Assembly (NCBI GenBank): GCA_963771845.1
Contig: CAVYVC010000042.1
Location: forward strand, 66,507 to 130,506
Length of the DNA stretch: 64,000 nucleotides
Origin: VAZQ01 sp963771845
GTDB lineage: Bacteria > Pseudomonadota > Alphaproteobacteria > Rhizobiales > Xanthobacteraceae
Direction of reading: 5' to 3'
The notes under the pieces are model-generated. The model made no database searches. It was not told the DNA's origin and saw nothing but the letters and a program-made list of their open reading frames with translations. Positions within the stretch are counted from its first letter, which is position 1, and each line of letters starts with the position of its first letter. The translations under genes were made by a program, and so were the position numbers. This document shows positions 34,527 to 43,589 of this stretch, piece after piece.

Positions 34527-34790
34527 CTAGCCCGCCTTCAACGCATCGCCGCTTTCGTTCTGGCGGGAGTGGGCGAGACAGCGGCGCCCGAAGGCTGTGA
34601 GCTCATATTTCGCGCCCGCCTTGTTCCACACGGTCAGGCCTTGCTCCGTCATGGCCTTCATTAGTTTCACTCTTTGGGCGCGATCAGAAACCAACGAAAG
34701 CAGGTGCCCCGCCTGCGCAATATGCAAGAGCGCGTCGGAAACGACCGGCGCTGATGTATTTGGGCTGCCTTGCGCCTCGCGCACAGTCAT
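34527..34790 (-). CDS. Hypothetical protein, possible winged-helix fold (87 aa)
   Basis: An 87-residue protein. The part from about residue 17 (SDALLHIAQAGHLLSLV to GAKYELTAFGRRCL) has a helix-helix-wing look, ending with the LT.FG...L pattern common in small winged-helix proteins. I do not recognise a named family, so a DNA-binding role is only a guess. It converges with the small protein at 34308-34520, with six bases between stops. Confidence 0.5.
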   Translation of the reverse strand: MTVREAQGSPNTSAPVVSDALLHIAQAGHLLSLVSDRAQRVKLMKAMTEQGLTVWNKAGAKYELTAFGRRCLAHSRQNESGDALKAG

Positions 34791-34997
34791 GCGCGCCCCG
34801 TCCCCATTCCCGACGCAAGAACAGTGACACAGTTTTTGTTATTGGCCGCATCCGATCACCTCGATATCCTCGCAATTCACACTCATGGCGCGACACCAAC
34901 GCCACGTTAAGATCGCCTTTAGCGCTTGCAATAGACCAACGATAACGCTTGGCTGCGGACTCCACATCCGAATTGCGGCCCTGTAAACATCCGCTCG

Positions 34998-35789
34998 ATG
35001 GCCGGTCTGGACGGTATTCATGCGCTTATCACGGGAGCCGCAAGCGGCATCGGTGCCGCCTGCGCGCGGCGCATGGCGCGGGAAGGCGCGCAATTGCTCC
35101 TGGCCGACATTAATGGGGACGCCGCAAAGGCGCTGGCCAACGAGCTTGGGCAAACTTCCGTCCAGGCGGACGTGACCGGCGCAGCGGACATCGAGCGCAT
35201 GCTCGATGTCGCCTACCGGCGCTGGGGGCGGCTCGACGTGCTATTCAACAACGCGGGCATCGCCGAAGTCCGCCAGCTGCTCGAAATCACCGAGAACGAC
35301 TGGGACCGCATGCTGGCGGTAAACTTGCGCGCCGTGTTTTTCGTGTTGCAAGGCGCGGCCAAGCGCATGCGCCAGCAAGCCCCGATCGCGGGTTCTGAGC
35401 TGCGCGGAAAGCTGATCCAGACGGCTTCAATCGCGGCCTACCGGGGCGGTCTCGCCAACCAAGCCCATTACGCGGCGAGCAAAGCGGGCGTTGTCAGCAT
35501 CACGCGCACGGCAGCGCAAGTGCTGGCGCGCGACAAAATTACTTCGAATTGCATCTGTCCCGGGGCGGTCGACACCCCGATGTGGCGGAAGATTGACAGG
35601 GAGTGGAGCAAATCCGAGGGCTGGGAGATCGGTGAAGCCTGGAAACGGCGGACTTCCCTGATCCCGCTCGGCCGTCCCGAAACCGCCGAGGACGTGGCAG
35701 GTGTCGTGAGCTTTCTCGCCAGCCGTGATGCCGACTATATGACGGGCCAGGCCGTCAATGTGGACGGCGGCCTCGTCATGGGCAATTAG
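34998..35789 (+). CDS. Short-chain dehydrogenase/reductase
   Basis: A 263-residue classical SDR. It has the cofactor motif TGAASGIGAA at about residues 11-20, an NNAG at about 83, the catalytic Ser within TASIAAY, and YAASK carrying the Tyr and Lys. It ends with the FLASRDADYMTGQ and VDGG pattern. LLADINGD after the second strand has an acidic residue, suggesting NAD(H) preference. The substrate is unknown. It is a single gene with an upstream region of about 200 bases. Confidence 0.88.
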   Translation: MAGLDGIHALITGAASGIGAACARRMAREGAQLLLADINGDAAKALANELGQTSVQADVTGAADIERMLDVAYRRWGRLDVLFNNAGIAEVRQLLEITENDWDRMLAVNLRAVFFVLQGAAKRMRQQAPIAGSELRGKLIQTASIAAYRGGLANQAHYAASKAGVVSITRTAAQVLARDKITSNCICPGAVDTPMWRKIDREWSKSEGWEIGEAWKRRTSLIPLGRPETAEDVAGVVSFLASRDADYMTGQAVNVDGGLVMGN

Positions 35790-35830
35790 CTTTCACAATC
35801 ATCATGGCACCGCGGTAGACGATGTCCAGC

Positions 35831-37018
35831 CTAAGACGCGCGGTTAAGAAAGACCGGCATCCCCAGCTTATTCGCATACATGGGACGGTATCGCTCGGTG
35901 TTGTACGCGGTTGCGACGTCCACCGTGCGCGGCCCCAACTTGGGGTCAGGGATTGACACCAGCGCGTAGCGCCCCTCCACCAGCGCCGCCATGAGGCCGG
36001 TTTTGCCATCCAGGATGGCGTCGTATGCCATGTTGCCAAAGGTCAATCCTACAAGCTTGTCGACGAAGTCCGGGTCGCCCGAGCGCAGGTCGTAGGTGAG
36101 GTCCGACGTGATTGTCTCCTCGCCGGTGCGCCGCTTGATCTCGTCGGCTAGCGTCTCGGCCACGCTCGCTTTCTTACGGTGGCCGTATGCATCAGGGTCG
36201 CCATATTCTTGCACTTCGTAGCCTTCCCAGCGAGCCCCTTCGCTGAGCACGACCAGCGCATAGTTGCTCGGATTTGCACGTTTCTCCTCGATGAGCAGAC
36301 GAATGAGCTTGTCGAGATTGACCTCGTATTCGGGGATGACGCAGCGGATCGAGGTGGCGTACGCGGTAAAGAGCGCAGTAAATCCCGCATCGCGGCCGAA
36401 GATCCGGAAAATGCCGATCCGCTCGTGCGACGCAACGGTTGTCCGCTGGCGCTGGATGGCATCGGACGCACGGGTGATTGCCGTCGAGAAGCCGATGCAG
36501 TACTCGGTGTTGTGAACGTCGTTATCCATGGTCTTCGGAATAGCGACGACCTTGATGCCAAGTTCATTGAGCTTAGCCGCGTAGCCGAGCGTGTCATCAC
36601 CGCCGACGACAACAAGGTGCTCAATGCCGAGGGCCGAAAGGTTGCTCAGAACTTTCTTGGAGACGTCCCAGGTCTTGGCGGCAATACTATCCGATGTGCT
36701 CGGCGAGACTGAAAAGTCCTCGGCGGCGAGGTGAGCCGGCAGCTTCTTCATTTTGGATGGGTTAGTTCGGCTGGAGTGCAGCATCGTCCCACCGCGCCGG
36801 TCAATAGTGCGCGTGTTCTCACGGTCGAGCGCAATAACGTACCGGCGTCTACTGGCTGGATCCGCAAGGTCGAGGTGCGTGAGCGCCTCCCAGCCACGAC
36901 GAAGACCAATGGTCTCGATATTGTTCTCACTGCTGCGGTAGGTAATGGTCTTTATGACCGCGTTGAGGCCAGGGACGTCACCACCACCCGTAAGGATACC
37001 GATGCGCTTTTTGCCCAT
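35831..37018 (-). CDS. 6-phosphofructokinase, diphosphate-dependent type
   Basis: A 395-residue phosphofructokinase. The phosphate-binding loop is ILTGGGDVPGLNAVI (8-22). At the two positions that separate ATP from diphosphate enzymes it has GGDDT (139-143) and PKTMDND (161-167): Asp in place of the ATP-type Gly, and Lys instead of Gly before the TxDND. This is the PPi pattern, so a reversible fructose 6-phosphate/PPi reaction is inferred. Many alphaproteobacteria lack the classical PfkA. It diverges from the triple RidA gene with 108 bases between starts. Confidence 0.85.
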   Translation of the reverse strand: MGKKRIGILTGGGDVPGLNAVIKTITYRSSENNIETIGLRRGWEALTHLDLADPASRRRYVIALDRENTRTIDRRGGTMLHSSRTNPSKMKKLPAHLAAEDFSVSPSTSDSIAAKTWDVSKKVLSNLSALGIEHLVVVGGDDTLGYAAKLNELGIKVVAIPKTMDNDVHNTEYCIGFSTAITRASDAIQRQRTTVASHERIGIFRIFGRDAGFTALFTAYATSIRCVIPEYEVNLDKLIRLLIEEKRANPSNYALVVLSEGARWEGYEVQEYGDPDAYGHRKKASVAETLADEIKRRTGEETITSDLTYDLRSGDPDFVDKLVGLTFGNMAYDAILDGKTGLMAALVEGRYALVSIPDPKLGPRTVDVATAYNTERYRPMYANKLGMPVFLNRAS

Positions 37019-37126
37019 GACCGTTCTTTAACGCTTAAACCGGGTCGCAGTTGCGTATCTCCACGCCACCCTTGTCGAACAGGCACATTGGACCGGCCTT
37101 GCCAATTAAGATAGGGAGAATGGGCA

Positions 37127-38380
37127 ATGAAAGTCGAAGCCATCAGATCGGGGGCACCGCGTGCGCTTGCCAATTATTCCGAAGCGATGGTCGCCGGTCC
37201 CTGGATCTTCGCGGCGGGTCAGCTCGCGAGCGACTTCAAGAACGGGGTGGCGCCGGAAGCCCGCAAGCACCCCAATTTTCCGTTCTATGGCTCGGACATC
37301 AAGCTACAGACCCGCTTCGTGCTCGACAATCTCAAGCGCACGTTTGAAGCGGCGGGAAGCTCCCTGGAGAATGTCTTCAAGGCGCAGGTTTTCCTCACCG
37401 ACCTTAACGATTTCTGCGCCTTCGACGAAGTGTGGAAGGAGTATTTCAATGTGCCGCCCGCGCGCACGACGGTCGGCACAACTGGCCTGCTGGTCAAGGA
37501 TACCCTGGTTGAGATCGACCTGATCGGTTTCGTGCCGGGCCGGGGGGTCGAGAAGCAGGCCATCAATTCGGCCGCTCCACAGCCGCTCGCCCATTACAAC
37601 GAGGCCTTTAGAGTCGGCGATTTCATTTATGCCGCGGGCCAGATCGCCAGCGACTACAAGACGGGGGTTCCGGCCGAAGCGAGGCGCGGCCCGAGCTTTC
37701 CCTACTACAATTCCGACATCAAGCTGCAGACCCGCTACATCCTCGACAATCTCAGCAAGACCTTCGGAGCGGCGGGAAGCTCTCTCGACAACGTGATCAA
37801 GGCGCAGATCTTTCTCACCGACCTCGACAACTTCAATGCCTTCGACGAAGTGTGGAAGGAATATTTCAAGGTGCCGCCCGCACGCACGACGGTGGGCACA
37901 ACTGGCCTGTTGGTCAAGGATACGCTAGTCGAGATCGACTTGATCGGGTTCGTGCCGGGCAGCAACGTCAACAAGCAGGCGATCAAGTCCACGGCGCCGC
38001 AACCACTTGCCAACTACACCGAAGCCTTCAAGGTCGGCGGGCTGGTCTTGGCCGCCGGCCAACTTGCCAGCGATTTCAAATCCGGCGTGCCGGCGCAAGC
38101 ACGGCGGCATCCGAGTTTCCCGTACTACAACTCTGATATCAAGCTGCAAACCCGGTTTGTGCTCGACAATCTCAAGCGCACGTTCGAAGCCGCGGGCGGC
38201 TCGCTTCGAGAAGTCGTCAAGGCGCAGGTCTTCCTCACGGATCTCAATAACTTCAACGGCTTCGATGAGGTCTGGAAGGAATATTTCGAGGTTCCACCGG
38301 CGCGCACGACCGTTGGAACGACAGGTCTGCTGGTGCGGGATACGCTCGTCGAGATCGATCTCATCGGCGTTGCGCAGTCG
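37127..38380 (+). repeat. Three tandem 420-bp coding repeats
   Basis: Units are 37127-37546, 37547-37966 and 37967-38380. They are in register at codon level with no length change. Some stretches are nearly identical at DNA level, such as the one around the GTGTGGAAGGA words at 37431, 37851 and a related one at 38271. This points to internal duplication or ongoing gene conversion, and makes the locus prone to repeat-number change and assembly collapse. Confidence 0.9.
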
Positions 38381-38383
38381 TAG
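37127..38383 (+). CDS. Triple-RidA fusion protein (three tandem 140-residue RidA domains)
   Basis: A 418-residue protein built of three RidA domains in tandem: residues 1-140, 141-280 and 281-418. The repeat is exactly 140 residues with no insertion or deletion: for example YxSDIKLQTR falls at 54, 194 and 334, and PPARTTVGTTGLLV at 110, 250 and 390. RidA normally is a homotrimer of about 130-residue chains whose active sites lie between subunits. A three-in-one chain would form the trimer by itself. The active-site Arg is kept in every copy (R113, R253, R393), followed by VEID. Copies differ most at their N-terminal 40 residues. GGGAGA precedes the ATG. I infer imine/enamine deaminase activity; the true substrate is unknown. 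Confidence 0.92.
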   Translation: MKVEAIRSGAPRALANYSEAMVAGPWIFAAGQLASDFKNGVAPEARKHPNFPFYGSDIKLQTRFVLDNLKRTFEAAGSSLENVFKAQVFLTDLNDFCAFDEVWKEYFNVPPARTTVGTTGLLVKDTLVEIDLIGFVPGRGVEKQAINSAAPQPLAHYNEAFRVGDFIYAAGQIASDYKTGVPAEARRGPSFPYYNSDIKLQTRYILDNLSKTFGAAGSSLDNVIKAQIFLTDLDNFNAFDEVWKEYFKVPPARTTVGTTGLLVKDTLVEIDLIGFVPGSNVNKQAIKSTAPQPLANYTEAFKVGGLVLAAGQLASDFKSGVPAQARRHPSFPYYNSDIKLQTRFVLDNLKRTFEAAGGSLREVVKAQVFLTDLNNFNGFDEVWKEYFEVPPARTTVGTTGLLVRDTLVEIDLIGVAQS

Positions 38384-38532
38384 GGATGGATGCGGCATGC
38401 GCCAGCCTGGGCCCCAGCAATCTCTGCTTGTATGCCATCAACGATCCAAGCTTTAATTGCTGCGCAAAGATCGCATGCGGAGATTCCGGCTAGGCAGCAA
38501 TCCGGCCCACTAAATCGGATGAGGTCTGCGCA

Positions 38533-40212
38533 ATGGCATTCGAGACCCGGCTCACGTCGCGGATGATCGAGCGCTACGTAACTGGCGGCTGGTGGGGCAC
38601 CCAAACCATCTATGGACTCCTCAGTGCGCGCGCTGCCGAGCACCCCGACCGCGAAGCCATCGTCGATGTCAGGCGACGCATAACATATCGGGAGCTCAAG
38701 GACGGTATCGATCGCACTGCCGCCTTTCTTCAGGCGCAGGGCATCGGTCGCGGCGACGTGGTGACTATTCAGCTTCCGAACTGGATCGAGTTTGCCTTCG
38801 TGTTCCTTGCGCTCGAGTTGCTCGGCGCGGTCGCCAACAAAATCAGCCCGGATTTTCGCAGTCGGGAAGTCGGCTACATCCTGCGGTTCTCGATGAGTCG
38901 AGGCTACGTGTGCTCGCAGAGCTTTAAAGGCTTCGACTACCCTGGCATGGTCCGTGCCCTCATGCCGGACCTGCCGCATCTGCGATTTATTTGCGTTGTC
39001 GATGGTGCAAGCGATGGCAAGACGAGCACGGTGTCGCTGGCGGCTGGCCTTCACAATACTGCGCCGCTTCCACCGAGCGAACGGGTAGCGATGGACGCCA
39101 ACGAAGTGTTTCGCATGGCCTTCACCTCGGGCACGACGGGCAACCCGAAATGCGTACTCCACTCGTTCAACACAACGCTGCCGGCCTGCCGGGCGCTTAC
39201 GCGCGACATGAATGTAGCTGCCGGGGACGTCTTCCTGATCTACCTGCCGGTCGGATTAAATTGGGGCTACCTGCTGCTCGTGCAGGCGCTTATCCTGGGT
39301 GCTCGCGTTGTACTGCTCGATCGCTTCTCAGGGCGTGCTGCGCTTGAGCTGATAGAACGGGAAAAGGTCACGTTCGTCTGTAGCGCGCCGGCGTCAATCA
39401 TTGCCATGCTCAACGAGCCCGACCTCGAACGATACGATCTATCCTCGCTGCGCCTCGTCATCACGGGCGGCGCATCCTCTCCAGTGGAAACGCTGCGTGA
39501 TTTCCAACGACGAATGTCGGGCCACTTGATCGAGCTCTACGGAATGCTGGAAACAGGCTACCATACCTACACGCGCTTGACCGACGATCCGGAAAAGGTC
39601 AATGGCACGATTGGGCGCTGCGTCGAAGGGATGGGTCTGCGCTTGCTTGACCCTGCCGGGAATGATGTCCAACGCGGCGAAGAGGGAGAGATTGCCTGCG
39701 ATGGGCCAAGCGTCCACCTTGGCTACTACAACAATCCACAGGCCAACGCCGAGGCGTTTACCGCCGACGGCTGGTTCCGCACCGGCGATCTCGGAGTGAT
39801 TGCGGACGACGCGGGGAACGTCCGCATCGTCGGGCGATCAAAAGAGATCATCAATCGAGGTGGAAAGAAGTTCTTTCCGCGCGAGGTTGAGGAGATCCTG
39901 TACACGCATCCGAAGGTCCTGCACGCCGCCATGGTGGGCGTGGCAGATGCCCGCCTTGGGGAGCGCAACTGCCTGTGCATCGTGCCAAAGGATGGCGCGC
40001 GAGTGACTTTGGAGGAGCTCAACGGCTTCTTACGCGACCAGGTTGCGACCTACAAGCTGCCGGAGAGGCTTGAAATTTTCAGCGAGCTGCCCTTCACCCC
40101 GACAGGGAAGATTCAACGCTTTCTGCTGCAGAAAGAGATAGAAACGCGCGACCGGGAGGCGCAGAGGCGGCTGTGCGACGCGTCCGATGATGGACATGTG
40201 GGCAGTCAATGA
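38533..40212 (+). CDS. AMP-dependent acyl-CoA synthetase (cyclohexanecarboxylate/aryl-CoA ligase-like)
   Basis: A 559-residue adenylating enzyme that activates a carboxylic acid to its CoA thioester. It has the P-loop-like TSGTTGNPK at 198-206, ELYGMLETGYHTYT for the acyl/adenylate site, GWFRTGDLG and the hinge GRSKEIINRGGKKFFP. The C-terminal catalytic lysine is in TPTGKIQR at about 533. The general look is that of alicyclic or aromatic acid ligases (AliA-like), but the substrate is inferred only. GAGG precedes the ATG. Its stop faces the livF stop 16 bases away, so it converges with a catabolic/transport operon that may serve the same substrate. Confidence 0.85.
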   Translation: MAFETRLTSRMIERYVTGGWWGTQTIYGLLSARAAEHPDREAIVDVRRRITYRELKDGIDRTAAFLQAQGIGRGDVVTIQLPNWIEFAFVFLALELLGAVANKISPDFRSREVGYILRFSMSRGYVCSQSFKGFDYPGMVRALMPDLPHLRFICVVDGASDGKTSTVSLAAGLHNTAPLPPSERVAMDANEVFRMAFTSGTTGNPKCVLHSFNTTLPACRALTRDMNVAAGDVFLIYLPVGLNWGYLLLVQALILGARVVLLDRFSGRAALELIEREKVTFVCSAPASIIAMLNEPDLERYDLSSLRLVITGGASSPVETLRDFQRRMSGHLIELYGMLETGYHTYTRLTDDPEKVNGTIGRCVEGMGLRLLDPAGNDVQRGEEGEIACDGPSVHLGYYNNPQANAEAFTADGWFRTGDLGVIADDAGNVRIVGRSKEIINRGGKKFFPREVEEILYTHPKVLHAAMVGVADARLGERNCLCIVPKDGARVTLEELNGFLRDQVATYKLPERLEIFSELPFTPTGKIQRFLLQKEIETRDREAQRRLCDASDDGHVGSQ

Positions 40213-40228
40213 TTGGGGAACGGAACCG

Positions 40229-40924
40229 TCACAGCGTAAGATAGCGGGCGTTGACCATGTCCCGCTCGGCTTGGAATGCCGGCAGCGGGGCCTGATAGAC
40301 GGTTCGGCCCTTGACCAGCATGCAAACGTGGTCGGCAACGGCTTCGGCAAACTTCAGGTTCTGTTCAACGAGCAATATGGTGACCCCTTCGTCGCGCAGT
40401 TGACCGATCACGCGCGCGAGTTCGCGCACGACAAGCGGCGCAAGCCCCTGGCTCGGCTCGTCGAGCAGCATGACCTTCGGGTCGGTCGCCAATGCTCGTG
40501 CAACCGCCAGCATCTGCTGCTCGCCACCCGAGAGCTGCGACCCGTTATGACGCGAACGAGCAGCCAAGCTTGGGAACAAGTCGAACAGCCGCTGCAGCGT
40601 CCATTTGCTCGCGGGGACGCGTTGCGCCACGCGGATATTCTCGATCACAGTCAAATCGGGAAAGACCAGACGACCTTCTGGCACATAGGCGACGCCGGCG
40701 CGGGCAATTCTGTGGGGTGGCCAGTCGACAATGTCTTGCTCACCCAACCAGATATGCCCCGTCCGTGACTGCACGAGACCCATGATTGCCCGCACCGTCG
40801 TTGTCTTGCCGACTCCATTGCGGCCAAGTACCGCGCCGACCTTGGCCTTCGGAATGGCGAGACTGACTCCGTGTAGTATGTGGCTGGAACCATGGTAGGC
40901 GTGCAATTCCTCTACCCGCAGCAT
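40229..40924 (-). CDS. livF: Branched-chain-type ABC transporter ATPase LivF
   Basis: A 231-residue ATPase of the hydrophobic amino acid/carboxylate uptake family. Walker A is GRNGVGKTT, the signature LSGGEQQML, and Walker B LLDEPSQGL. The ATG at 40924 shares its A with the stop of livG (TGATG), which fixes the start; a longer frame overlapping livG was discarded. It is the last gene of the Liv block. Confidence 0.9.
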   Translation of the reverse strand: MLRVEELHAYHGSSHILHGVSLAIPKAKVGAVLGRNGVGKTTTVRAIMGLVQSRTGHIWLGEQDIVDWPPHRIARAGVAYVPEGRLVFPDLTVIENIRVAQRVPASKWTLQRLFDLFPSLAARSRHNGSQLSGGEQQMLAVARALATDPKVMLLDEPSQGLAPLVVRELARVIGQLRDEGVTILLVEQNLKFAEAVADHVCMLVKGRTVYQAPLPAFQAERDMVNARYLTL

Positions 40925-41694
40925 CACTCCAATCCCCCGAGGTAGGCTCTCTGCACTTCCTCGTTGGCCTTCACCTCCACGGGCAGGCCATTTGCAATGA
41001 CGCGCCCCCGGTGCAGCACGACTATCTTGTCGGCCAGGCCGAACACCACCTCCATGTCGTGCTCGACCAGAATCACCGTCAGACCGCCCTTCGCCAGCAA
41101 GTCGCGCAGGATCTGGATGGCTTGATCCGTCTCCTCGACGGAGAGGCCCTGGGTCGGCTCGTCGAGCAGAAGCAGGCGAGGTTCTTGCGCGATCGCCATG
41201 GCAACTTCGAGTAGCCGCTGATTGCCGTGCGACAGCATACCGGCTTTGACCCCGGCGAAGCGCGACAGCCGCATCTGTTCGAGCGCGTCGTCGGCGATCC
41301 TGCGGGTAGCCGCAAAGACCCGCTCGCCCGCCATTGGACGCCAACGATCGGTTCGACGCGCCTGCGCCGCAATCCGGACGTTCTCGCGCGCCGTCAGTGC
41401 CGGAAATAGATGGGTGAGCTGAAAGGTGCGCGCGACGCCTTTCTGGATGATCCGGTGTACCGGCAGTCCAGTGATCATCTCACCATTGAAGAAGATCTGC
41501 CCATCAGTAGGGGGCAGCACTCCGGTGATGACATTAAACAGCGTTGACTTGCCGGCTCCGTTTGGCCCAATGAGGGCGCGAACTTCGCCCGGCTCGACCG
41601 TCAAGTCGACCGTATCAACGGCGGCAAGGCCACCAAAGCGGCGGCACACCCCGCGGCATTCAAGAAGCGGCACTGTTCGCCTCCTGTCCCGCAT
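40924..41694 (-). CDS. livG: Branched-chain-type ABC transporter ATPase LivG
   Basis: A 256-residue ATPase with Walker A GPNGAGKST, the LivG-type GVARTFQLTHLFP, Walker B LLLDEPTQGL and VEHDMEVVF. The usual LSGG signature is altered to LSHGNQ, as is common in LivG. Its start overlaps the end of livM by 35 bases. It pairs with LivF to energise uptake. Confidence 0.9.
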   Translation of the reverse strand: MRDRRRTVPLLECRGVCRRFGGLAAVDTVDLTVEPGEVRALIGPNGAGKSTLFNVITGVLPPTDGQIFFNGEMITGLPVHRIIQKGVARTFQLTHLFPALTARENVRIAAQARRTDRWRPMAGERVFAATRRIADDALEQMRLSRFAGVKAGMLSHGNQRLLEVAMAIAQEPRLLLLDEPTQGLSVEETDQAIQILRDLLAKGGLTVILVEHDMEVVFGLADKIVVLHRGRVIANGLPVEVKANEEVQRAYLGGLE

Positions 41695-42637
41695 CGCGCG
41701 GCTCCGGCTGCGCCGTTCGAAGGTATCTCGTCAACAATCCCCAGATGCCCTCGGGCGCCAGGATTACGAAAGCGATAAAGATCGCGCCGAAGGCAAGGGG
41801 CCAAAGCTCGGTCACCTCCGATAACTGGTGCTCCAGCATGACAAAGAACACGCCGCCGATGATCGGTCCGATCAGCGTCCCGGCGCCGCCCACCACCACC
41901 ATGATCAGGACGCGGCCAGAGACCAGCCAGAAGAACAGCTCGGGCGCGACGAAGCCGGCGAACGCCGTATAGAGCGCACCAGCCAGCGATCCCAGGGCGT
42001 AGGCGACGACGACCACGGCGATCTTGTATGCGCGCGTGTTGTAACCAAGCGCGCGCGTTTTGGCCTCGTTTTCGCGGATGCCGGCCAGCACGGCGCCAAA
42101 CGGCGACGTGACGAGGATGGTGCACAGAACAAACGACGCAGCCAGGCAGAACATGACGACGTAGAAATAACCGACCTTGCCCTGAAAGAAGTCGAGCCCG
42201 AACGGACCTGCCGGGCGCGGGATGCCACCAATTCCATCCGAGCCACCGGTGAATTCCTTGAAACGATAGAGCATGGCGTAGCCAAGCTGCGCGAATGCAA
42301 GGGTCAGCATGGCGAACGACACGCCGGTCGACCTGGTGCATACCCAGGCGATTGGAACCGCAATCACAACCGACACGGCAACGCCGGCAAGGATCCCGAT
42401 CGGCAGCGGCAAGCCGAAATGAATCAGGATCAAAGCGGTGGAATACGCACCAAGACCGTAAGCCGCGGCATGGCCGAAAGAGTAGAGGCGTGTGTAGCCG
42501 ACTATAAGGTCGAGACTCATGGCGAAGAGGCCGAAGATGAGGGCCTCGGTGACCAAGGTGAGCGTGAACGCCGGCAAGATCGGCGCTGTCGCGCATATCA
42601 GCGCGACGATAACCGCGAGAACAATGCGGCCCCGCAT
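41660..42637 (-). CDS. livM: Branched-chain-type ABC transporter permease LivM
   Basis: A 325-residue inner-membrane permease with about nine or ten hydrophobic segments. The LivM landmark GYTRLYSFGHAAAYGLGAY sits at about residues 45-63, and RENEAKTRALGYNTRAYKI is the ATPase-contact loop. Start at ATG 42637, just past the livH stop. It forms the channel with LivH. Confidence 0.9.
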   Translation of the reverse strand: MRGRIVLAVIVALICATAPILPAFTLTLVTEALIFGLFAMSLDLIVGYTRLYSFGHAAAYGLGAYSTALILIHFGLPLPIGILAGVAVSVVIAVPIAWVCTRSTGVSFAMLTLAFAQLGYAMLYRFKEFTGGSDGIGGIPRPAGPFGLDFFQGKVGYFYVVMFCLAASFVLCTILVTSPFGAVLAGIRENEAKTRALGYNTRAYKIAVVVVAYALGSLAGALYTAFAGFVAPELFFWLVSGRVLIMVVVGGAGTLIGPIIGGVFFVMLEHQLSEVTELWPLAFGAIFIAFVILAPEGIWGLLTRYLRTAQPEPRDAGQEANSAAS

Positions 42638-42638
42638 C

Positions 42639-43511
42639 TCACTCTTCCTTGCCGAGCATGCCACCCGGACGGACGATCAGGATTGCGAGCATCAGCAGGT
42701 ACATCATGGCCAGCGCCAGATCCTCGAAATAGTAGGAGCCGAAGACCTGGACGAACGCGACCAGCAGGCTCCCGAAAATGGACCCGAGAAAACTTCCCAT
42801 CCCGCCGATGATGACGATAACGAAGGCATCAATGATCACGTTGGTTCCCATGCCGAGGAAGGCGGTCAGCAGCGGCGCGGAGAGGACGCCGCCGAGCGCC
42901 GCCATGGCGCAGCCGAGCGCAAAGACGCCGGTGCGCACCGCATTCACGTCGGTACCGAGCGCATGGACCATCTCGGCGTTCTGCGCGACTGCGCGCACGA
43001 GCAGGCCGGCGCGGGTTCGCTCGAGAAACTGCCAGGTGAGCAGCGCGGCGGCGCTGCCCATTGCGATGAGGAACAGCCGGTAGATTGGGAAAGGCTGATT
43101 GCTTATGAGAACAATTCCGCGCAGCCGATCCGGGATGGGGACACTTAGCGGCTGCGGTCCCCAGATCAATCGAATTAATTCGGCCAGGATGATGGCGAGG
43201 CCGAACGTCACCATCAAATAGGCGCCGCTATCCTGGCGCGCGTAGAGTCTCGCCAGCAGGACTTTTTCAAAGATCCCACCGACCACGCCGACGACGAGCG
43301 GAGCAAAGAGCAGCGACGCCCAGAACGAGCCGGTCCATGCAACCGTGCTGTAGCCGACGTAGGCCCCCAGCATGAACAGGCCACCATGCGCGAAGTTGAT
43401 GATGCGCATGATGCCGAAGATGAGTGTGAGCCCGCAGGCGATGAAGAACAGAATCGCGGCCTGCGACAGCGCGTTCAAGCTCTGTGCGGCCAAAAACCCG
43501 GCAACATTCAT
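42639..43511 (-). CDS. livH: Branched-chain-type ABC transporter permease LivH
   Basis: A 290-residue permease with about eight hydrophobic segments. The GIMRIINFAHGGLFMLGAY landmark is at about residues 33-51, followed later by a GGMGSFLGSIFGSLLV loop. It ends one base before livM. It lies about 80 bases after the binding-protein gene. Confidence 0.9.
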   Translation of the reverse strand: MNVAGFLAAQSLNALSQAAILFFIACGLTLIFGIMRIINFAHGGLFMLGAYVGYSTVAWTGSFWASLLFAPLVVGVVGGIFEKVLLARLYARQDSGAYLMVTFGLAIILAELIRLIWGPQPLSVPIPDRLRGIVLISNQPFPIYRLFLIAMGSAAALLTWQFLERTRAGLLVRAVAQNAEMVHALGTDVNAVRTGVFALGCAMAALGGVLSAPLLTAFLGMGTNVIIDAFVIVIIGGMGSFLGSIFGSLLVAFVQVFGSYYFEDLALAMMYLLMLAILIVRPGGMLGKEE

Positions 43512-43589
43512 TCGCTCTAGCGGACCAATTGCGGCCTCGGAAGGACAAAAACGACGGCGAAGCCTTGCAGCTGGTCCCCCCGGCTATTG

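Noticed and set aside
40925..41344. N-terminal extension of livF as a double ATPase.
   Set aside because: The extra 140 codons overlap livG in a different frame and show no domain. The TGATG junction gives a normal livF start.
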